A stretch of DNA of 64,000 nt from Streptomyces sp. Root1304 (GTDB taxonomy: Bacteria; Actinomycetota; Actinomycetes; Streptomycetales; Streptomycetaceae). The DNA is taken from the NCBI RefSeq assembly GCF_001426405.1, contig NZ_LMEP01000023.1, positions 482,940-546,939 of the forward strand, read 5' to 3'. The notes under the pieces are model-generated. The model ran no database searches. It worked only from the letters and a program-made list of their open reading frames with translations, and was not told the origin of the DNA. Shown here in pieces: positions 8,879-18,037 of the stretch. Made by a program: the position numbers and the translations under genes. How positions within the stretch are numbered: position 1 is the stretch's first letter; every line of letters begins with the position of its first letter.

Positions 8879-9484
8879 TCAGTACGTCAGGGGGCCGATG
8901 CGGTAGAGCACTTCGGGTTCGTGTCCGGTGCCGTCGGTGCCGGGAGCGCCGGGGAAGGCCGTGGACGGGAACAGGACCTCCTGGGTCACGGTCGCGCCGT
9001 GGCGGCGCGCGTACGAGCGGAACATCCGGTCGGAAGGCGCGTTGCCCGGGGTGACGGTCGCCTCCATCCGGTCGAGCCCGCGCTCGGCCGCCACACGGGC
9101 GGCCAGGGCGTCGAGCAGTGCTCCGGCTACCCCGGTTCCGCGGTGCGAACCATCGACGGCGACCTGCCACACGAAGAGCGTGCGGGGGGCGTCGGGACGC
9201 AGGTACCCGGTGACGAAGCCGACCGGGCGCCCCTCGGCGTCACGGGCGACGGCGGTCGTGTCGGCGAAGTCCCGGCACCACAGGAGGTAGCTGTAGGGCG
9301 AGTTGACGTCCAGTTCCCCCGAGTCACGGGCGATCCGCCACAGCGCGGACCCATCGCTCACCCGCGCCCGGTCGACGCTGACGCCGAGGTCACCCCCGGC
9401 TTCGGGGCCGCGTCGGGAATCGCGGTCGGATCCGTCGGAGTGGTCGGGACTGGCGAACGGGGAGGTCACATGGGCGGTGGTCAT
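8879..9484 (-). CDS. ectA: L-2,4-diaminobutyrate gamma-acetyltransferase EctA
   Basis: This 201-residue GNAT-fold enzyme acetylates 2,4-diaminobutyrate, the second step of ectoine synthesis. The acetyl-CoA loop is visible as SHRGTGVAGALLDAL, and the substrate region LDVNSPYSYLLWCRDF is characteristic of EctA. The ATG at 9484 begins the family-like sequence; an upstream in-frame start would add 43 residues without support. No strong ribosome binding site precedes this ATG. It is the first gene of the minus-strand ect-ehu unit, so the control region should lie in 9485-9700. Confidence 0.93.
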   Translation of the reverse strand: MTTAHVTSPFASPDHSDGSDRDSRRGPEAGGDLGVSVDRARVSDGSALWRIARDSGELDVNSPYSYLLWCRDFADTTAVARDAEGRPVGFVTGYLRPDAPRTLFVWQVAVDGSHRGTGVAGALLDALAARVAAERGLDRMEATVTPGNAPSDRMFRSYARRHGATVTQEVLFPSTAFPGAPGTDGTGHEPEVLYRIGPLTY

Positions 9485-9625
9485 GTGCGCCGAAGCTACC
9501 GAGAGAAGAGGGGAACTTCCTGGGGCTACGGGGTTGTGCGCCTGTGGTGCGCGTGATAGGTGCGCAATGACGCTCGGCGGCGCCAATGAGCCTTCGAGAC
9601 CAAGGAAAATCACCCCAAAGGGGCG

Positions 9626-9654
9626 AATATCTTGTGTTTATAACGGCTGGGTAA
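9626..9654 (-). promoter_or_regulatory. ectA: Candidate ectA promoter
   Basis: An unusually AT-rich patch upstream of ectA contains, on the minus strand, TTACCC (9649-9654) and GATATT (9626-9631) separated by 17 bp. Next to it, CCCC AAA GGGG around 9612-9623 is a small hairpin. The arrangement is that of a sigma-70-like promoter with a leader of about 130 nt. The match is only moderate. Confidence 0.3.
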
Positions 9655-9875
9655 CGCATTGTCGATGGGGTGCTCGTCTCCACACCCGATGTGAGACAGT
9701 CCCGCTTTTCGGGTTTGAGGGGCACGTGCGGGGTCAGGTGTAGAGGTTCGGGGCGGGTCTTCCGACCATGCGGAAACCGGCTGCGCGGAGGTCGATCGAC
9801 GCTCCTCTTGATCGTCAAGCGGCTGTGTACGCCGGCTCGGCCTTTCCGTGCTGCTGGTTGCTTGACGCTGTTCTG
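9655..9875. other. Upstream intergenic region, no clear gene
   Basis: No supported gene is seen between the candidate ectA promoter and the next plus-strand promoter. The segment holds one short palindrome, CTTGA TCG TCAAG, at 9807-9819. Confidence 0.4.
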
Positions 9876-9903
9876 TTGACCGCCATGGGCCGTGAGCGAC
9901 AAT
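9876..9903 (+). promoter_or_regulatory. Candidate promoter of the small membrane protein gene
   Basis: TTGACC (9876-9881) and GACAAT (9898-9903) are separated by 16 bp, and a GTG start follows 27 bp later. Confidence 0.3.
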
Positions 9904-9929
9904 GCCCGCACGATGGGTGAGGGGGCAGG

Positions 9930-10229
9930 GTGGATCGGGATGCCACAAGTGCGTGGTGGGAAGGGCTTGCGCGCCGGGTGGCTTTTGCCGTGCTGGCGTC
10001 GGCGGTGCTCTCGCTCCTCGTCTCGGCCCTTCTCTTCGGTCTCCCTCACGGCTGGAAGACGGCCACGTCCTTGGTCGACATCACACTGCGCACGTCATGG
10101 ATCGCCCGTCTCCTTGTCCCGGCCACCGTCGTCACGCACCTGGTGGTCCACGTCAGTCGCCGCAGGCCGCTGCACCCCCATGGTCGCCGGCAACCCCGGT
10201 CCTTCAAGAAGGGCGGTCAGCATCGCTGA
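9930..10229 (+). CDS. Small two-span membrane protein, unknown function
   Basis: This 99-residue open frame starts with GTG, with a G-rich stretch (GAGGGGGCAGG) just upstream. It contains two hydrophobic segments (about 18-39 and 57-76) with an Arg/Lys-rich C-terminus. Third codon positions are mostly G or C, which supports coding. I recognise no family. It lies between the ectA control region and a transposase remnant. Confidence 0.5.
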   Translation: MDRDATSAWWEGLARRVAFAVLASAVLSLLVSALLFGLPHGWKTATSLVDITLRTSWIARLLVPATVVTHLVVHVSRRRPLHPHGRRQPRSFKKGGQHR

Positions 10230-10249
10230 CCCGGCGCTGAGATCGGCAG

Positions 10250-10430
10250 CTGCCTCAGAACGGGGAACAGTTGCGACGCCGCAGAGCGCTGCGAAGGAGG
10301 TCTCCGTGCGCAGGAGGTCGGCCTTGCCGACGGCGTTGATCAAGCGCTGGGCCGCGGTGTCGGGGCCGACGCCGAACGCGGCGCGCAGGCCGGGGTTGTT
10401 GTCGGTGGCGGCGGTGTCCAGGGGGCAGAC
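10250..10430 (-). pseudogene. IS110-family transposase fragment
   Basis: Read on the minus strand, about 60 residues include NNPGLRAAFGVGPDTAAQ followed by LLRTETSFAALCGVATVP. This is the C-terminal helix-hairpin-helix block (transposase_20 type) of IS110-family transposases, where GVGPDTAA and FAALCGV are hallmark stretches. There is no start, the conserved SSG and RGGDR continuation is missing, and no N-terminal DEDD domain is nearby, so only a relic remains. Confidence 0.6.
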
Positions 10431-10756
10431 GGGACGTTGAGGGGGCCTCTGGCCAAGCTCCTGTCAGGTCATGTTCCACCTGGCCGGAGCCACGGAGAAC
10501 GGATCCCGGCGGCCGGGCGGAACAGTCGCAGGACAGCCCAGCAGGACGTCAGCCGGACCGTGAGCCACGACCACCGGAACCCGCTACGAGTATCAATGTC
10601 AGACCCGGGTCCTACCGTGGAGGGGTCCTTAGTCACGCGTGCTGGCTGCTCGTTGCTGCTCGGGACCGACGCCCCGCCGGCGTGGAACCCGGGTGGGGCG
10701 TCGCTGCGCCGTGCCGCCCTCCCGATGTCCCTCCGGCGGGGGTCACGAGGAGCGCG
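10431..10756. other. Intergenic region with no supported gene
   Basis: About 325 bp between the transposase relic and the stop of the STAND ATPase gene. I see no coding signal or strong hairpin here. Confidence 0.4.
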
Positions 10757-13129
10757 TCACCACCGGCCGGCGCCGTCCTGGACCGTGCGCACCGACTGCG
10801 CTCCGGTGCGTGGGGCCGGTACGAACGGCCGGTGCCGGTCCGAGGGGCCGCGGGAGGTGTCCGTCGCGCTCTCGATGTGGTCGAGCAGCTGGCGGAGCGC
10901 CGTGTGGGCCTGTGGAGCGGCACCGGGTTCGTCGTCGAGGCGCGCCAGCGCGCGCCGCGTACGGTGCCAGGCGCGGCCCGTGCGGCCCGCGCGGTGGTCG
11001 GCGAAGGCGCGCGCGTACTGGGCGAGGGCGGCCGCCCAGAGGTCGTCGCCGCCGCTCGGCCGGGCCAGCGCGCGGTCGGCGGTGCGCGCGGCGTCGTCGG
11101 GAGCCCCGTGGGCCTGGACGACGGACAGGGCCGCCAGGCTCACGGCGGGCGGCGGCCCGCCGTAGGCCTCCTCCGGAACGGTGTCGGCGGCCAGCCGGTA
11201 GTGCTGGAAGGCGGCCTCCCGGTCGCGCCGCCGCCAGGCGAGCGTTCCGTGGACATGGGCGATACGGCCGACGAGCGCGTCGTCCCCGGCCATGACGGCG
11301 GCCGGCCAGGCGAGGTCGAGGAGCCGATGCGCCGTCCGGGGGTCGTGCGCCGCGACCAGCCAGGCCGCCAGCCATCGCCCACGGGCCGTCAGGGGGCTGT
11401 CGGTGGGGAGGTGGGGGAGCAGGCCGAGCAGGAGCCGCCCGCCCTCCGGCCCGCGCTCGTGCGCCGCCCACCAGAACCAGAGGTGCAGGACGGTCTCCAC
11501 CGCCGCCTCGACCCGCTCGGCGCAGCCCGCGTGACATGCCTCGGCCGTACGGTCGACATCGGCCGGGTGGCCGGAATCGGGTGAGCGGTCGAACCCGGGT
11601 GAGGGCTCCCACCCGGGCGACAACTCCCGGCCGGGCGGGTGCTCGAACCCGGGCGAGCGGTCGAAGCCCGCTCCGTGCTCGGCCCCGGCTGCCGGACGGC
11701 CGGGGCCGGTCCTGTTCTCGGCATCGGCCGGGTGCACGGCACCGGTGTCCGCGTCCGCCGTGTCCACGACGCCGGCCGTGTCCCCGGCGCCGTCCGGGTG
11801 CTCGGCGCCGGGGGAGTGCTCGGCACCGGCCGCCCGTTCGGCGCGGGACGGATGCTCGCTGCGCGGCAGGTGGTGTGCGCGGGCCGCGACGGCGAGCGCC
11901 CCCTCGGCCAGGGCCATCAGGTCGTCGTGCTCGTCGAGGACGATCTGCACCGCCTGGCGCTGGAGCCCCGTGTGCCACAGGGTCTCGGCGACCGCCGCGA
12001 CACCCCGGAAGTGGATCGCGTGCCGGGCCAGCGCGTGCTGCGACTCGCCCGCCCCGCGCAGCCGTTCGGCGCCGAAGTCGCGCGCCGCACGCACCATGCG
12101 GTAGCGCGGACGGCGTGCCGCTCCCGGCTCGCCGATCACCTGGAGCACCCCCGTCGCGCTGAGCAGCGCGAGGCAGGAGGGCACGTGCTGTGGCTCGATA
12201 TCGCCCCCCGCGCACAGGTGCACCGCCGCCGCCTCGGTGAACGACCCCGCGAACACGCTGGCGCGGTGCCACACCTTCCGCACGGCGGGTTCGCACAGCG
12301 CGTGCACCGCGCCGACGGACGCCCGCAGGGACCGGTGCCGCCGGAGGACCGGGCCCGGACCGGCCAGCCAGCACTGGTCCGTCTCCAGGCGGTCGGCGAG
12401 TTCCCGTACCGTACGGTCGCCCAGCCGTCCGGCCGCCAGCTCGATCGCCAGCGGGACCCCTTCCAGGATGCGGCACACCCGCCGAACGTCCGGCATGTCT
12501 CCCTCCGCCACCGGCGGGCCGCCCCGCGCGCGTGCGAGGAAGAGCTCGACGGCAGGTGCGGGTTCCGACGAACCCGAGGAGGCGTCGACGGCCAACGGCC
12601 CCAGCCGTACGACCCGTTCGGCGCCGAGTCCGAGCGCGCGGCGCGCGGTCACCAGGACCCGGAGCGCCGGCACGGCCATGAGCAGCCGCTGCACCAGGCC
12701 CGCGCACTCGGCGTGCACGGGGTCCACGTCGTCCAGGACCAACAGGAGCCCGTGCGCGGCCGCGGCGCAGGCGGCGACGGTGACGTCGGCGGGCTTCGCG
12801 CCCGGCGGCGCTCCGACGGCGGCGGTGAGCGCGCGGGCCACCCGCGCGGCCAGGGCGCCCGGAGCGACGGGTACGCCGTCGTGCCAGCGCACCCGGACCG
12901 TGGCCTGCCACGGACCGCCGGCGAAGGGAGCCGCGACGGCCGCGGCGAGCCGGCTCTTGCCGACCCCGGCAGGACCCGTCACGGTCACCTGGCGCTGGTC
13001 GGACAGGGCGGTGCGCAGTTCCGCGAGTTCCCCGGCACGGCCCAGCAGCCCGCCCGCCTCCCGGGCGGACGGGGTGCCGGGCCCGTCGTCGAAGCCGTCG
13101 GCGCACGTCCATACGTGGGGGTACTTCAC
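10757..13129 (-). CDS. STAND/AfsR-like ATPase without a recognisable DNA-binding domain
   Basis: From the GTG at 13129 the product has about 790 residues. It has a P-loop GPAGVGKS (52-59), Walker B LLLVLDDVD (about 128-136), a GVPLAIELAAGRL block typical of NB-ARC/AfsR ATPases, and a C-terminal helical TPR-like half. The usual SARP or LuxR DNA-binding domain is absent at both ends. A low-complexity insert (11550-11860) of repeats related to SPGAEHP interrupts the helical part. The frame stays open upstream to 13480, but that stretch is Arg/Pro-rich and lacks a ribosome binding site; the start is uncertain. Related proteins act as ATP-dependent signalling switches. Confidence 0.75.
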   Translation of the reverse strand: MKYPHVWTCADGFDDGPGTPSAREAGGLLGRAGELAELRTALSDQRQVTVTGPAGVGKSRLAAAVAAPFAGGPWQATVRVRWHDGVPVAPGALAARVARALTAAVGAPPGAKPADVTVAACAAAAHGLLLVLDDVDPVHAECAGLVQRLLMAVPALRVLVTARRALGLGAERVVRLGPLAVDASSGSSEPAPAVELFLARARGGPPVAEGDMPDVRRVCRILEGVPLAIELAAGRLGDRTVRELADRLETDQCWLAGPGPVLRRHRSLRASVGAVHALCEPAVRKVWHRASVFAGSFTEAAAVHLCAGGDIEPQHVPSCLALLSATGVLQVIGEPGAARRPRYRMVRAARDFGAERLRGAGESQHALARHAIHFRGVAAVAETLWHTGLQRQAVQIVLDEHDDLMALAEGALAVAARAHHLPRSEHPSRAERAAGAEHSPGAEHPDGAGDTAGVVDTADADTGAVHPADAENRTGPGRPAAGAEHGAGFDRSPGFEHPPGRELSPGWEPSPGFDRSPDSGHPADVDRTAEACHAGCAERVEAAVETVLHLWFWWAAHERGPEGGRLLLGLLPHLPTDSPLTARGRWLAAWLVAAHDPRTAHRLLDLAWPAAVMAGDDALVGRIAHVHGTLAWRRRDREAAFQHYRLAADTVPEEAYGGPPPAVSLAALSVVQAHGAPDDAARTADRALARPSGGDDLWAAALAQYARAFADHRAGRTGRAWHRTRRALARLDDEPGAAPQAHTALRQLLDHIESATDTSRGPSDRHRPFVPAPRTGAQSVRTVQDGAGRW

Positions 13130-13439
13130 GACCTGGGTGCCATCGCTTCCTTCGAGGACGCCACCTCGGAGGCCTCGCCGTACGGCGGAAAAGCCGCAGG
13201 CCCAGCGTGCAGAACCGTCACTGCAATCGGCGTCACGGCAACCCCAACGCGCGAGCGGTACGCCGGGTGGCGCGGACGCCCGCCGGACCACTCTCCACGG
13301 GGAACGTCCGTACACCCGTCCGCAGTGCTTCGCGCGGCGAGGGAGTGGGGGAGGAGGGAAGCGGCGAAGGCGGGCGACGGACCCCTGAAGGGGCCTGCCG
13401 CCCGCCTCCTCGGCGGGTCGCGGGGGGCACTCGCGGCGG

Positions 13440-13480
13440 GTGTATCCGTCCGGCACGTACGTCACGACGGACGGATACAC
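13440..13480. terminator. 13-bp perfect inverted repeat (terminator or operator)
   Basis: GTGTATCCGTCCG at 13440-13452 and CGGACGGATACAC at 13468-13480 form a perfect stem with a 15-nt loop. It lies between the stop of the secreted hydrolase and the STAND ATPase, both on the minus strand, so it may end the hydrolase transcript or be a protein-binding site. The rest of 13130-13557 shows no supported gene. Confidence 0.5.
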
Positions 13481-13557
13481 GTCACTGGAGGCGCATGCGG
13501 GGAACGTACATCACGACGACATCCGTACCGCACCCCGCACGCACGCGCCCCCGCGCG

Positions 13558-16398
13558 TCACGGCTCGTCCCGTACCCGTCCCACGAACTCCGGGCCCGGC
13601 ACCGGCTCCCAGGCCCCGTCGTACGTGGTGAGCACCCCGCGCAGCGACTCCACCGGTTCGCTGACTCCGTCCTTCACCGTCGGCACGGTCACCTCCGCGC
13701 TCGTGGCACCGGCGGGGATGTCGACGCCGAGGTACAGGCCGCCGTTCTCGATCTGCGAGAGCGGTACGGCCGGTTCGGGAACCTCGCCGAGATGGTCGAG
13801 CAGCCACGCCCGGTCGACGTCCGCCGTGGACAGTTCCGGCGCTTCCGCCGGCGACGGTCCCGTACCGGCGGTCGGCGGCAGGAAGGTGACGGCGCCCGAG
13901 ATGTCGACGTCGGCGGGTTCGGACAGCGTCACCCGCCAGGTGAGGGCGGAGCCCTCGGGCACGTCGTCCGCGACGGGCGTGAGGCTCACCTTCGGCCTGG
14001 CGTCGTCGTTGAGCGCGGTCACCCCGCCCCGGTGCGCGCCGACCACGGTCCCGCGCACGGCCTTGACGAAGGCGTCGTGCAGGGCGTCGTAGCCGTAACG
14101 GGTGTTGCCGCGCACCTCGACCGGAATGTCGATGTCGTGGCGTCCGGGACGCACCGTCACGACACGGGAGGTGAACTCGCCCGTGTCCGGCCGGGGGACG
14201 AACAGCCGGACCTGACCGCTGCCCCGGCCGGAGACGCGCACCGGCACCCGGTAGGTGCGGACGCCGGAGTCGCCCTCCGCGACGCTGAGCCGGCCGATGT
14301 CGACGCGGGCGAGCGCGGCGGGGCGTACGGCGGGAGTGCCGGGGCGCCAGCCCCACGCGTCCATCAGCCACGCGCGGCCCGGACCACCGCGCGGGGTCAG
14401 TTCCAGCGTCGTGATCCGCTTCAGGTCGAGGCGGGAGCGCACCGCGGCGGACAGCGGCACCCGTACCTCGCGCGCCCAGTAGGAGGCGGTCCGCTCGGTG
14501 CCGGGAAGCCCGTCGATCCGGGTACGGCCCAGGTGCGCGCGACGCCCGGACGCGTCGGTGACGCTCACGTCCAGTTCGGTGCCCGTGCTGTCGGGCGGAA
14601 CGATCAGCCGCAGGGCCAGGGACTCGGCACCCGCCAGGGAGACGGGCCGGGCCGAGCGCACCGCGACGGGCGTCCCGGGCCTCGACCACTCCATCGCGAC
14701 GGCGTCACGGCCCGGTTCGGAGGCGGTCTCCCAGAACGCGAAGTGCGGCGACAGGCCACCCGCCTCCGGGGACAGGCAGGCACGGGCGGCGTCGGGGTCG
14801 ACCTGGGCGCAGAGCCTGCCGCCGCCCGACACGGTCACCGAGGGGCCGGGCAGGAAGGCCGGCGTACGGTTCGCGCCGACGGCGTGCGCGAGGACACGGG
14901 CCGGGCCGGCGGAGGGCGCGCGGCGGCCCGTGCCGTCGAGGAGCGGACGGACCCGGTCGTCACCGCCGACGAACAGCCGGGCGGCAGCGGCGACGTACGT
15001 GGCGCCGACGGCCTGCTGTTGTGTGGCCGTCAGACGGGTCGGCGTCCCGGGCGAGCAGACCGGGTCGACGCCGTCCTCGGACCAGAAGTCGTCGTTGGCC
15101 GGTGCCTGGGCCTGGCCGGGGGTCCACTCGCTGTTGAAGAAGTTGTGGTTGGCGCCGACCACGTAGACGGCGCTGTGCAGAGCGGCGCCCCGGCTGACGC
15201 CCCGGGTCCCGTCGACGTAGTTCTGTCCCTGGAGGTCGGACACGTCGCCGTCGCAGCCCGGCAGGACGGTCAGCGAGGGCACGTCGGGAGCCGGGTTGTT
15301 GCCGAAGATCGTGGGACCGATCAGGACGGTGCCGCGGATCTTCCACCGGACCGGTCCCCGGTAGCCGTCCTGGTCGGCGGGCGCCGGGTTCAGGCTGTCG
15401 AGGGCGGCCCGGTTGACTCCCTCGCCGCCTCGGGAATGGCCGACGAGCAGCACCCGCGACAGGTCGGCGGGGGAGGTGCGGCGTACGGCGGCGGGAGCGG
15501 TCGACCTGTTCGCGGACCAGGCCGCCCAACGGGCCAGGTGCAGTCGTACGAGGGAGGAACGGGCCTGCGCGCCGCCGTCCTCGGCACGGTAGTCCTGACC
15601 GTTGATGCCGTTCGCGGAGACGGACACGGTCACGTAACCCTGAGAGGCCAGGAGCCGCTGGGCGCGCAGGTACCCCTCATGGCTGGGTATCGCGCGGGTG
15701 CCGTCCGTACAGGGCCAGGAACCGTTCATCTCCTCGGTGCCCGGGGTGTAGCAGGTGCCGTGACGGCCGTGCAGGAAGAGGGCCACCGGCCGCTTGCCCG
15801 GCGCGTCGGCCGGTCCCACCACCGTGGCGCGCATCTCGACGGGTTCGGGGAACCCGGGCAGCCGTACGGATGCCAGGTCGTAGGAGCCGCTGACGGTGCG
15901 GTACCGCCCCGGTGTCCCGGGATCCACCGGGTTCACGGGAAGCGGGGACTCCGGCACGGCGGTGGGCGCGGGCGGGCGGAGGCCCGCGGAGCGAGCGGGT
16001 CCGGGCGCATCGAGCCGGCGCCCGCCCGCAGTGACGCGCAGCAGAGTCCCCTCGGTGATCCGGAAGTCCCCGAGGGGCAACCGGAAGGACCGGCCGTCGG
16101 GCTGGGCCACGGGAACGCCGAGCAGCCGGTCACCCGCATGGAACTCGACCCGGGCATCGCCCATGGGTACGGGCGCGGGAGCCGTCCAGACCAACTGCCG
16201 GCCCTTACCGCCACCGACGACCTGCCAGCCGGGGGGAAGTTCCAGCTCTCCGTACCGCCCGCCGGGGGCGGTGACGGACGACTCGCCGGGGGCGGGCAGG
16301 GCGTACGCGGACCCGGGTGACGCGAGGGTCAGGGCGAGTAAGCCGGCGGTGGTGGCGGTCATGCCACGTATGACACGTATCAAAGCGTTCTTCCTCAC
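13558..16398 (-). CDS. Large secreted alpha/beta hydrolase with C-terminal Calx-beta-like region
   Basis: This 946-residue exported protein has a Sec signal peptide at 1-33 (VRKNALIRVIRG, then a hydrophobic core, cleavage near AYA). The alpha/beta hydrolase part shows the oxyanion region LFLHGRHG (208-215) and nucleophile GHSRGG with Ser322. The C-terminal 300 residues have the ARVDIGRLSVAEGD style of a Calx-beta-like beta-sandwich. The GTG at 16398 gives the charged n-region of the signal peptide. I cannot name the substrate; lipase, esterase and polyester hydrolase are possible. It is divergent from the beta-glucosidase gene. Confidence 0.82.
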   Translation of the reverse strand: MRKNALIRVIRGMTATTAGLLALTLASPGSAYALPAPGESSVTAPGGRYGELELPPGWQVVGGGKGRQLVWTAPAPVPMGDARVEFHAGDRLLGVPVAQPDGRSFRLPLGDFRITEGTLLRVTAGGRRLDAPGPARSAGLRPPAPTAVPESPLPVNPVDPGTPGRYRTVSGSYDLASVRLPGFPEPVEMRATVVGPADAPGKRPVALFLHGRHGTCYTPGTEEMNGSWPCTDGTRAIPSHEGYLRAQRLLASQGYVTVSVSANGINGQDYRAEDGGAQARSSLVRLHLARWAAWSANRSTAPAAVRRTSPADLSRVLLVGHSRGGEGVNRAALDSLNPAPADQDGYRGPVRWKIRGTVLIGPTIFGNNPAPDVPSLTVLPGCDGDVSDLQGQNYVDGTRGVSRGAALHSAVYVVGANHNFFNSEWTPGQAQAPANDDFWSEDGVDPVCSPGTPTRLTATQQQAVGATYVAAAARLFVGGDDRVRPLLDGTGRRAPSAGPARVLAHAVGANRTPAFLPGPSVTVSGGGRLCAQVDPDAARACLSPEAGGLSPHFAFWETASEPGRDAVAMEWSRPGTPVAVRSARPVSLAGAESLALRLIVPPDSTGTELDVSVTDASGRRAHLGRTRIDGLPGTERTASYWAREVRVPLSAAVRSRLDLKRITTLELTPRGGPGRAWLMDAWGWRPGTPAVRPAALARVDIGRLSVAEGDSGVRTYRVPVRVSGRGSGQVRLFVPRPDTGEFTSRVVTVRPGRHDIDIPVEVRGNTRYGYDALHDAFVKAVRGTVVGAHRGGVTALNDDARPKVSLTPVADDVPEGSALTWRVTLSEPADVDISGAVTFLPPTAGTGPSPAEAPELSTADVDRAWLLDHLGEVPEPAVPLSQIENGGLYLGVDIPAGATSAEVTVPTVKDGVSEPVESLRGVLTTYDGAWEPVPGPEFVGRVRDEP

Positions 16399-16523
16399 GG
16401 TCGGATCGATCTCGTACGGGAGAGATGCCAACCGGGCGGCGGGGGTTGCCTCATGGGGTGCGAAGGCCCAGGCGGACCCGGGCGGACCGGGGTGGCGTCC
16501 TCGACGCGATGGCAAAACATGAG

Positions 16524-16535
16524 AAGTGTTCACTT
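16524..16535. promoter_or_regulatory. Short palindrome in divergent promoter region
   Basis: AAGTG TT CACTT is a perfect 5-bp inverted repeat beside a TTGACA (about 16540) in the 226-bp divergent spacer between the secreted hydrolase and the beta-glucosidase genes. It may be an operator for sugar-dependent control. Confidence 0.25.
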
Positions 16536-16624
16536 TCCATTGACAGGGCGGACCCGGGGACCCGAAAGTGCCGGGAGCACCTCGTACGCCGCACCGCGTA
16601 CGCCGTCGATCGAAGCGAGTCCTC

Positions 16625-18037
16625 ATGACAGTGCCCGTACCCGAGTTCCCGGCCGGATTCCTCTGGGGCGTCTCCGCCTCCGCCTTCCAGATCGAGGGCT
16701 CGCTCACGGCCGACGGCCGGGGCCCCTCCAGCTGGGACGCCTTCACCGGAGAAGAGGGACGCGTCAAGGACGGCTCGCGCGCGGACGTGGCCACCGACCA
16801 CTACCGGCGCTACCGCGAGGACGTCGCCCTGATGGCCGAACTCGGCGTCGGCGCCTACCGGTTCTCCGTCTCCTGGTCCCGCGTCCTGCCCGAGGGACAC
16901 GGCCGCGTCAACGACAAGGGGCTGGACTTCTACGACCGGCTCGTCGACGAACTGTGCGCCTCCGGGATCGCGCCGGTGCCGACGCTCTTCCACTGGGACA
17001 CCCCGCTCGCCCTGGAGAAGGAGGGCGGCTGGCTCGACCGGGACACCGCCGAGCGCTTCGCGGCGTACGCCTCCGTGGTCGCGGAGCGGCTCGCCGACCG
17101 CGTCCCCATGTGGATCACCATCAACGAACCGGCCGAGGTCACCCTCCTCGGCTACGGCCTCGGCGAGCACGCACCCGGCAGACGCATGGTCTTCGACGCC
17201 CTGCCCGTGGCCCACCACCAACTCCTGGCCCATGGACTGGGCGTGCAGGCGCTGCGCGCCGCCGGCGCCCGCCAGATCGGCATCGCCGCTTCCCACAGCC
17301 CCGTCTGGGCCGCCGGCGACAGTGACGACGACCGGGCGGCCGCCGAGCTGTACGACACGCTCACGAACCGCCTCTTCGCCGACCCGATCCTGACCGGCAC
17401 CTACCCGGCGGGCCTCGACTCGCTGCTGCCCGGCCCGGTCGCGGAGGACCTCAAGACGATCTCGGAACCCCTCGACTGGTACGGGATCAACTACTACAAC
17501 CCGATGCTCGTCGGCGCCCCGCAACCGGCCGCGGCCGCCTCGGCCGCCGAATCCGGAGCGGCGGAGGAGGCGTCCGCCGGCTCCTCCTTCGGCGGCATCG
17601 AGATCCCGCCGGACCTCCCCTTCGCCATCCGCCAGATCGAGGGACGCGAACTCACCGACTTCGGCTGGCCGGTGGTCCCGGACGGGCTGCGCGAACTCCT
17701 CGGCACCATGCGGGAGCGGTACGGCGACCGGCTGCCGCCCGTCTACATCACCGAGAACGGCTGCTCGTACGGTGACGGCCCGGACCCCGTGACGGGCCGG
17801 ATCGACGACGCCCGCCGGATCGCGTACCACGACGGCCATGTCCGCGCGCTGCACGAGGCGATGACCGAGGGCACCGACGTCCGCGGCTACTTCATCTGGT
17901 CGATCCTCGACAACTTCGAGTGGGCGGAGGGGTTCCGGCAGCGCTTCGGGCTCGTACACGTCGACTACGAGACGCTGGCGCGGACGCCCAAGGAGTCGTT
18001 CGCCTGGTACCGCGACCTGATCAAGAGCGGCAGATGA
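16625..18037 (+). CDS. Family 1 beta-glucosidase
   Basis: This 470-residue cytoplasmic glycoside hydrolase of family GH1 would release glucose from cellobiose or related beta-glucosides. The acid/base is Glu168 in ITINEP and the nucleophile Glu377 in YITENG; the FLWGVSASAFQIEG start is a GH1 hallmark. The ATG at 16625 places that motif at the N-terminus, whereas an upstream GTG would add a basic 19-residue extension. Its stop overlaps the next gene as ATGA, so enzyme and transporter are co-expressed. A linker rich in Ala/Ser (300-322) is slightly unusual. Confidence 0.93.
   Translation: MTVPVPEFPAGFLWGVSASAFQIEGSLTADGRGPSSWDAFTGEEGRVKDGSRADVATDHYRRYREDVALMAELGVGAYRFSVSWSRVLPEGHGRVNDKGLDFYDRLVDELCASGIAPVPTLFHWDTPLALEKEGGWLDRDTAERFAAYASVVAERLADRVPMWITINEPAEVTLLGYGLGEHAPGRRMVFDALPVAHHQLLAHGLGVQALRAAGARQIGIAASHSPVWAAGDSDDDRAAAELYDTLTNRLFADPILTGTYPAGLDSLLPGPVAEDLKTISEPLDWYGINYYNPMLVGAPQPAAAASAAESGAAEEASAGSSFGGIEIPPDLPFAIRQIEGRELTDFGWPVVPDGLRELLGTMRERYGDRLPPVYITENGCSYGDGPDPVTGRIDDARRIAYHDGHVRALHEAMTEGTDVRGYFIWSILDNFEWAEGFRQRFGLVHVDYETLARTPKESFAWYRDLIKSGR

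Noticed and set aside
11550..11860. CRISPR-like or VNTR array
   Set aside because: The repeats are imperfect, in frame and of coding character (SPGxEHP units) inside the STAND ATPase gene, without spacers.
10743..13112. Second long minus-strand frame over the STAND ATPase gene
   Set aside because: It is an Arg/Ala-rich frame-shifted shadow without P-loop or other motifs.
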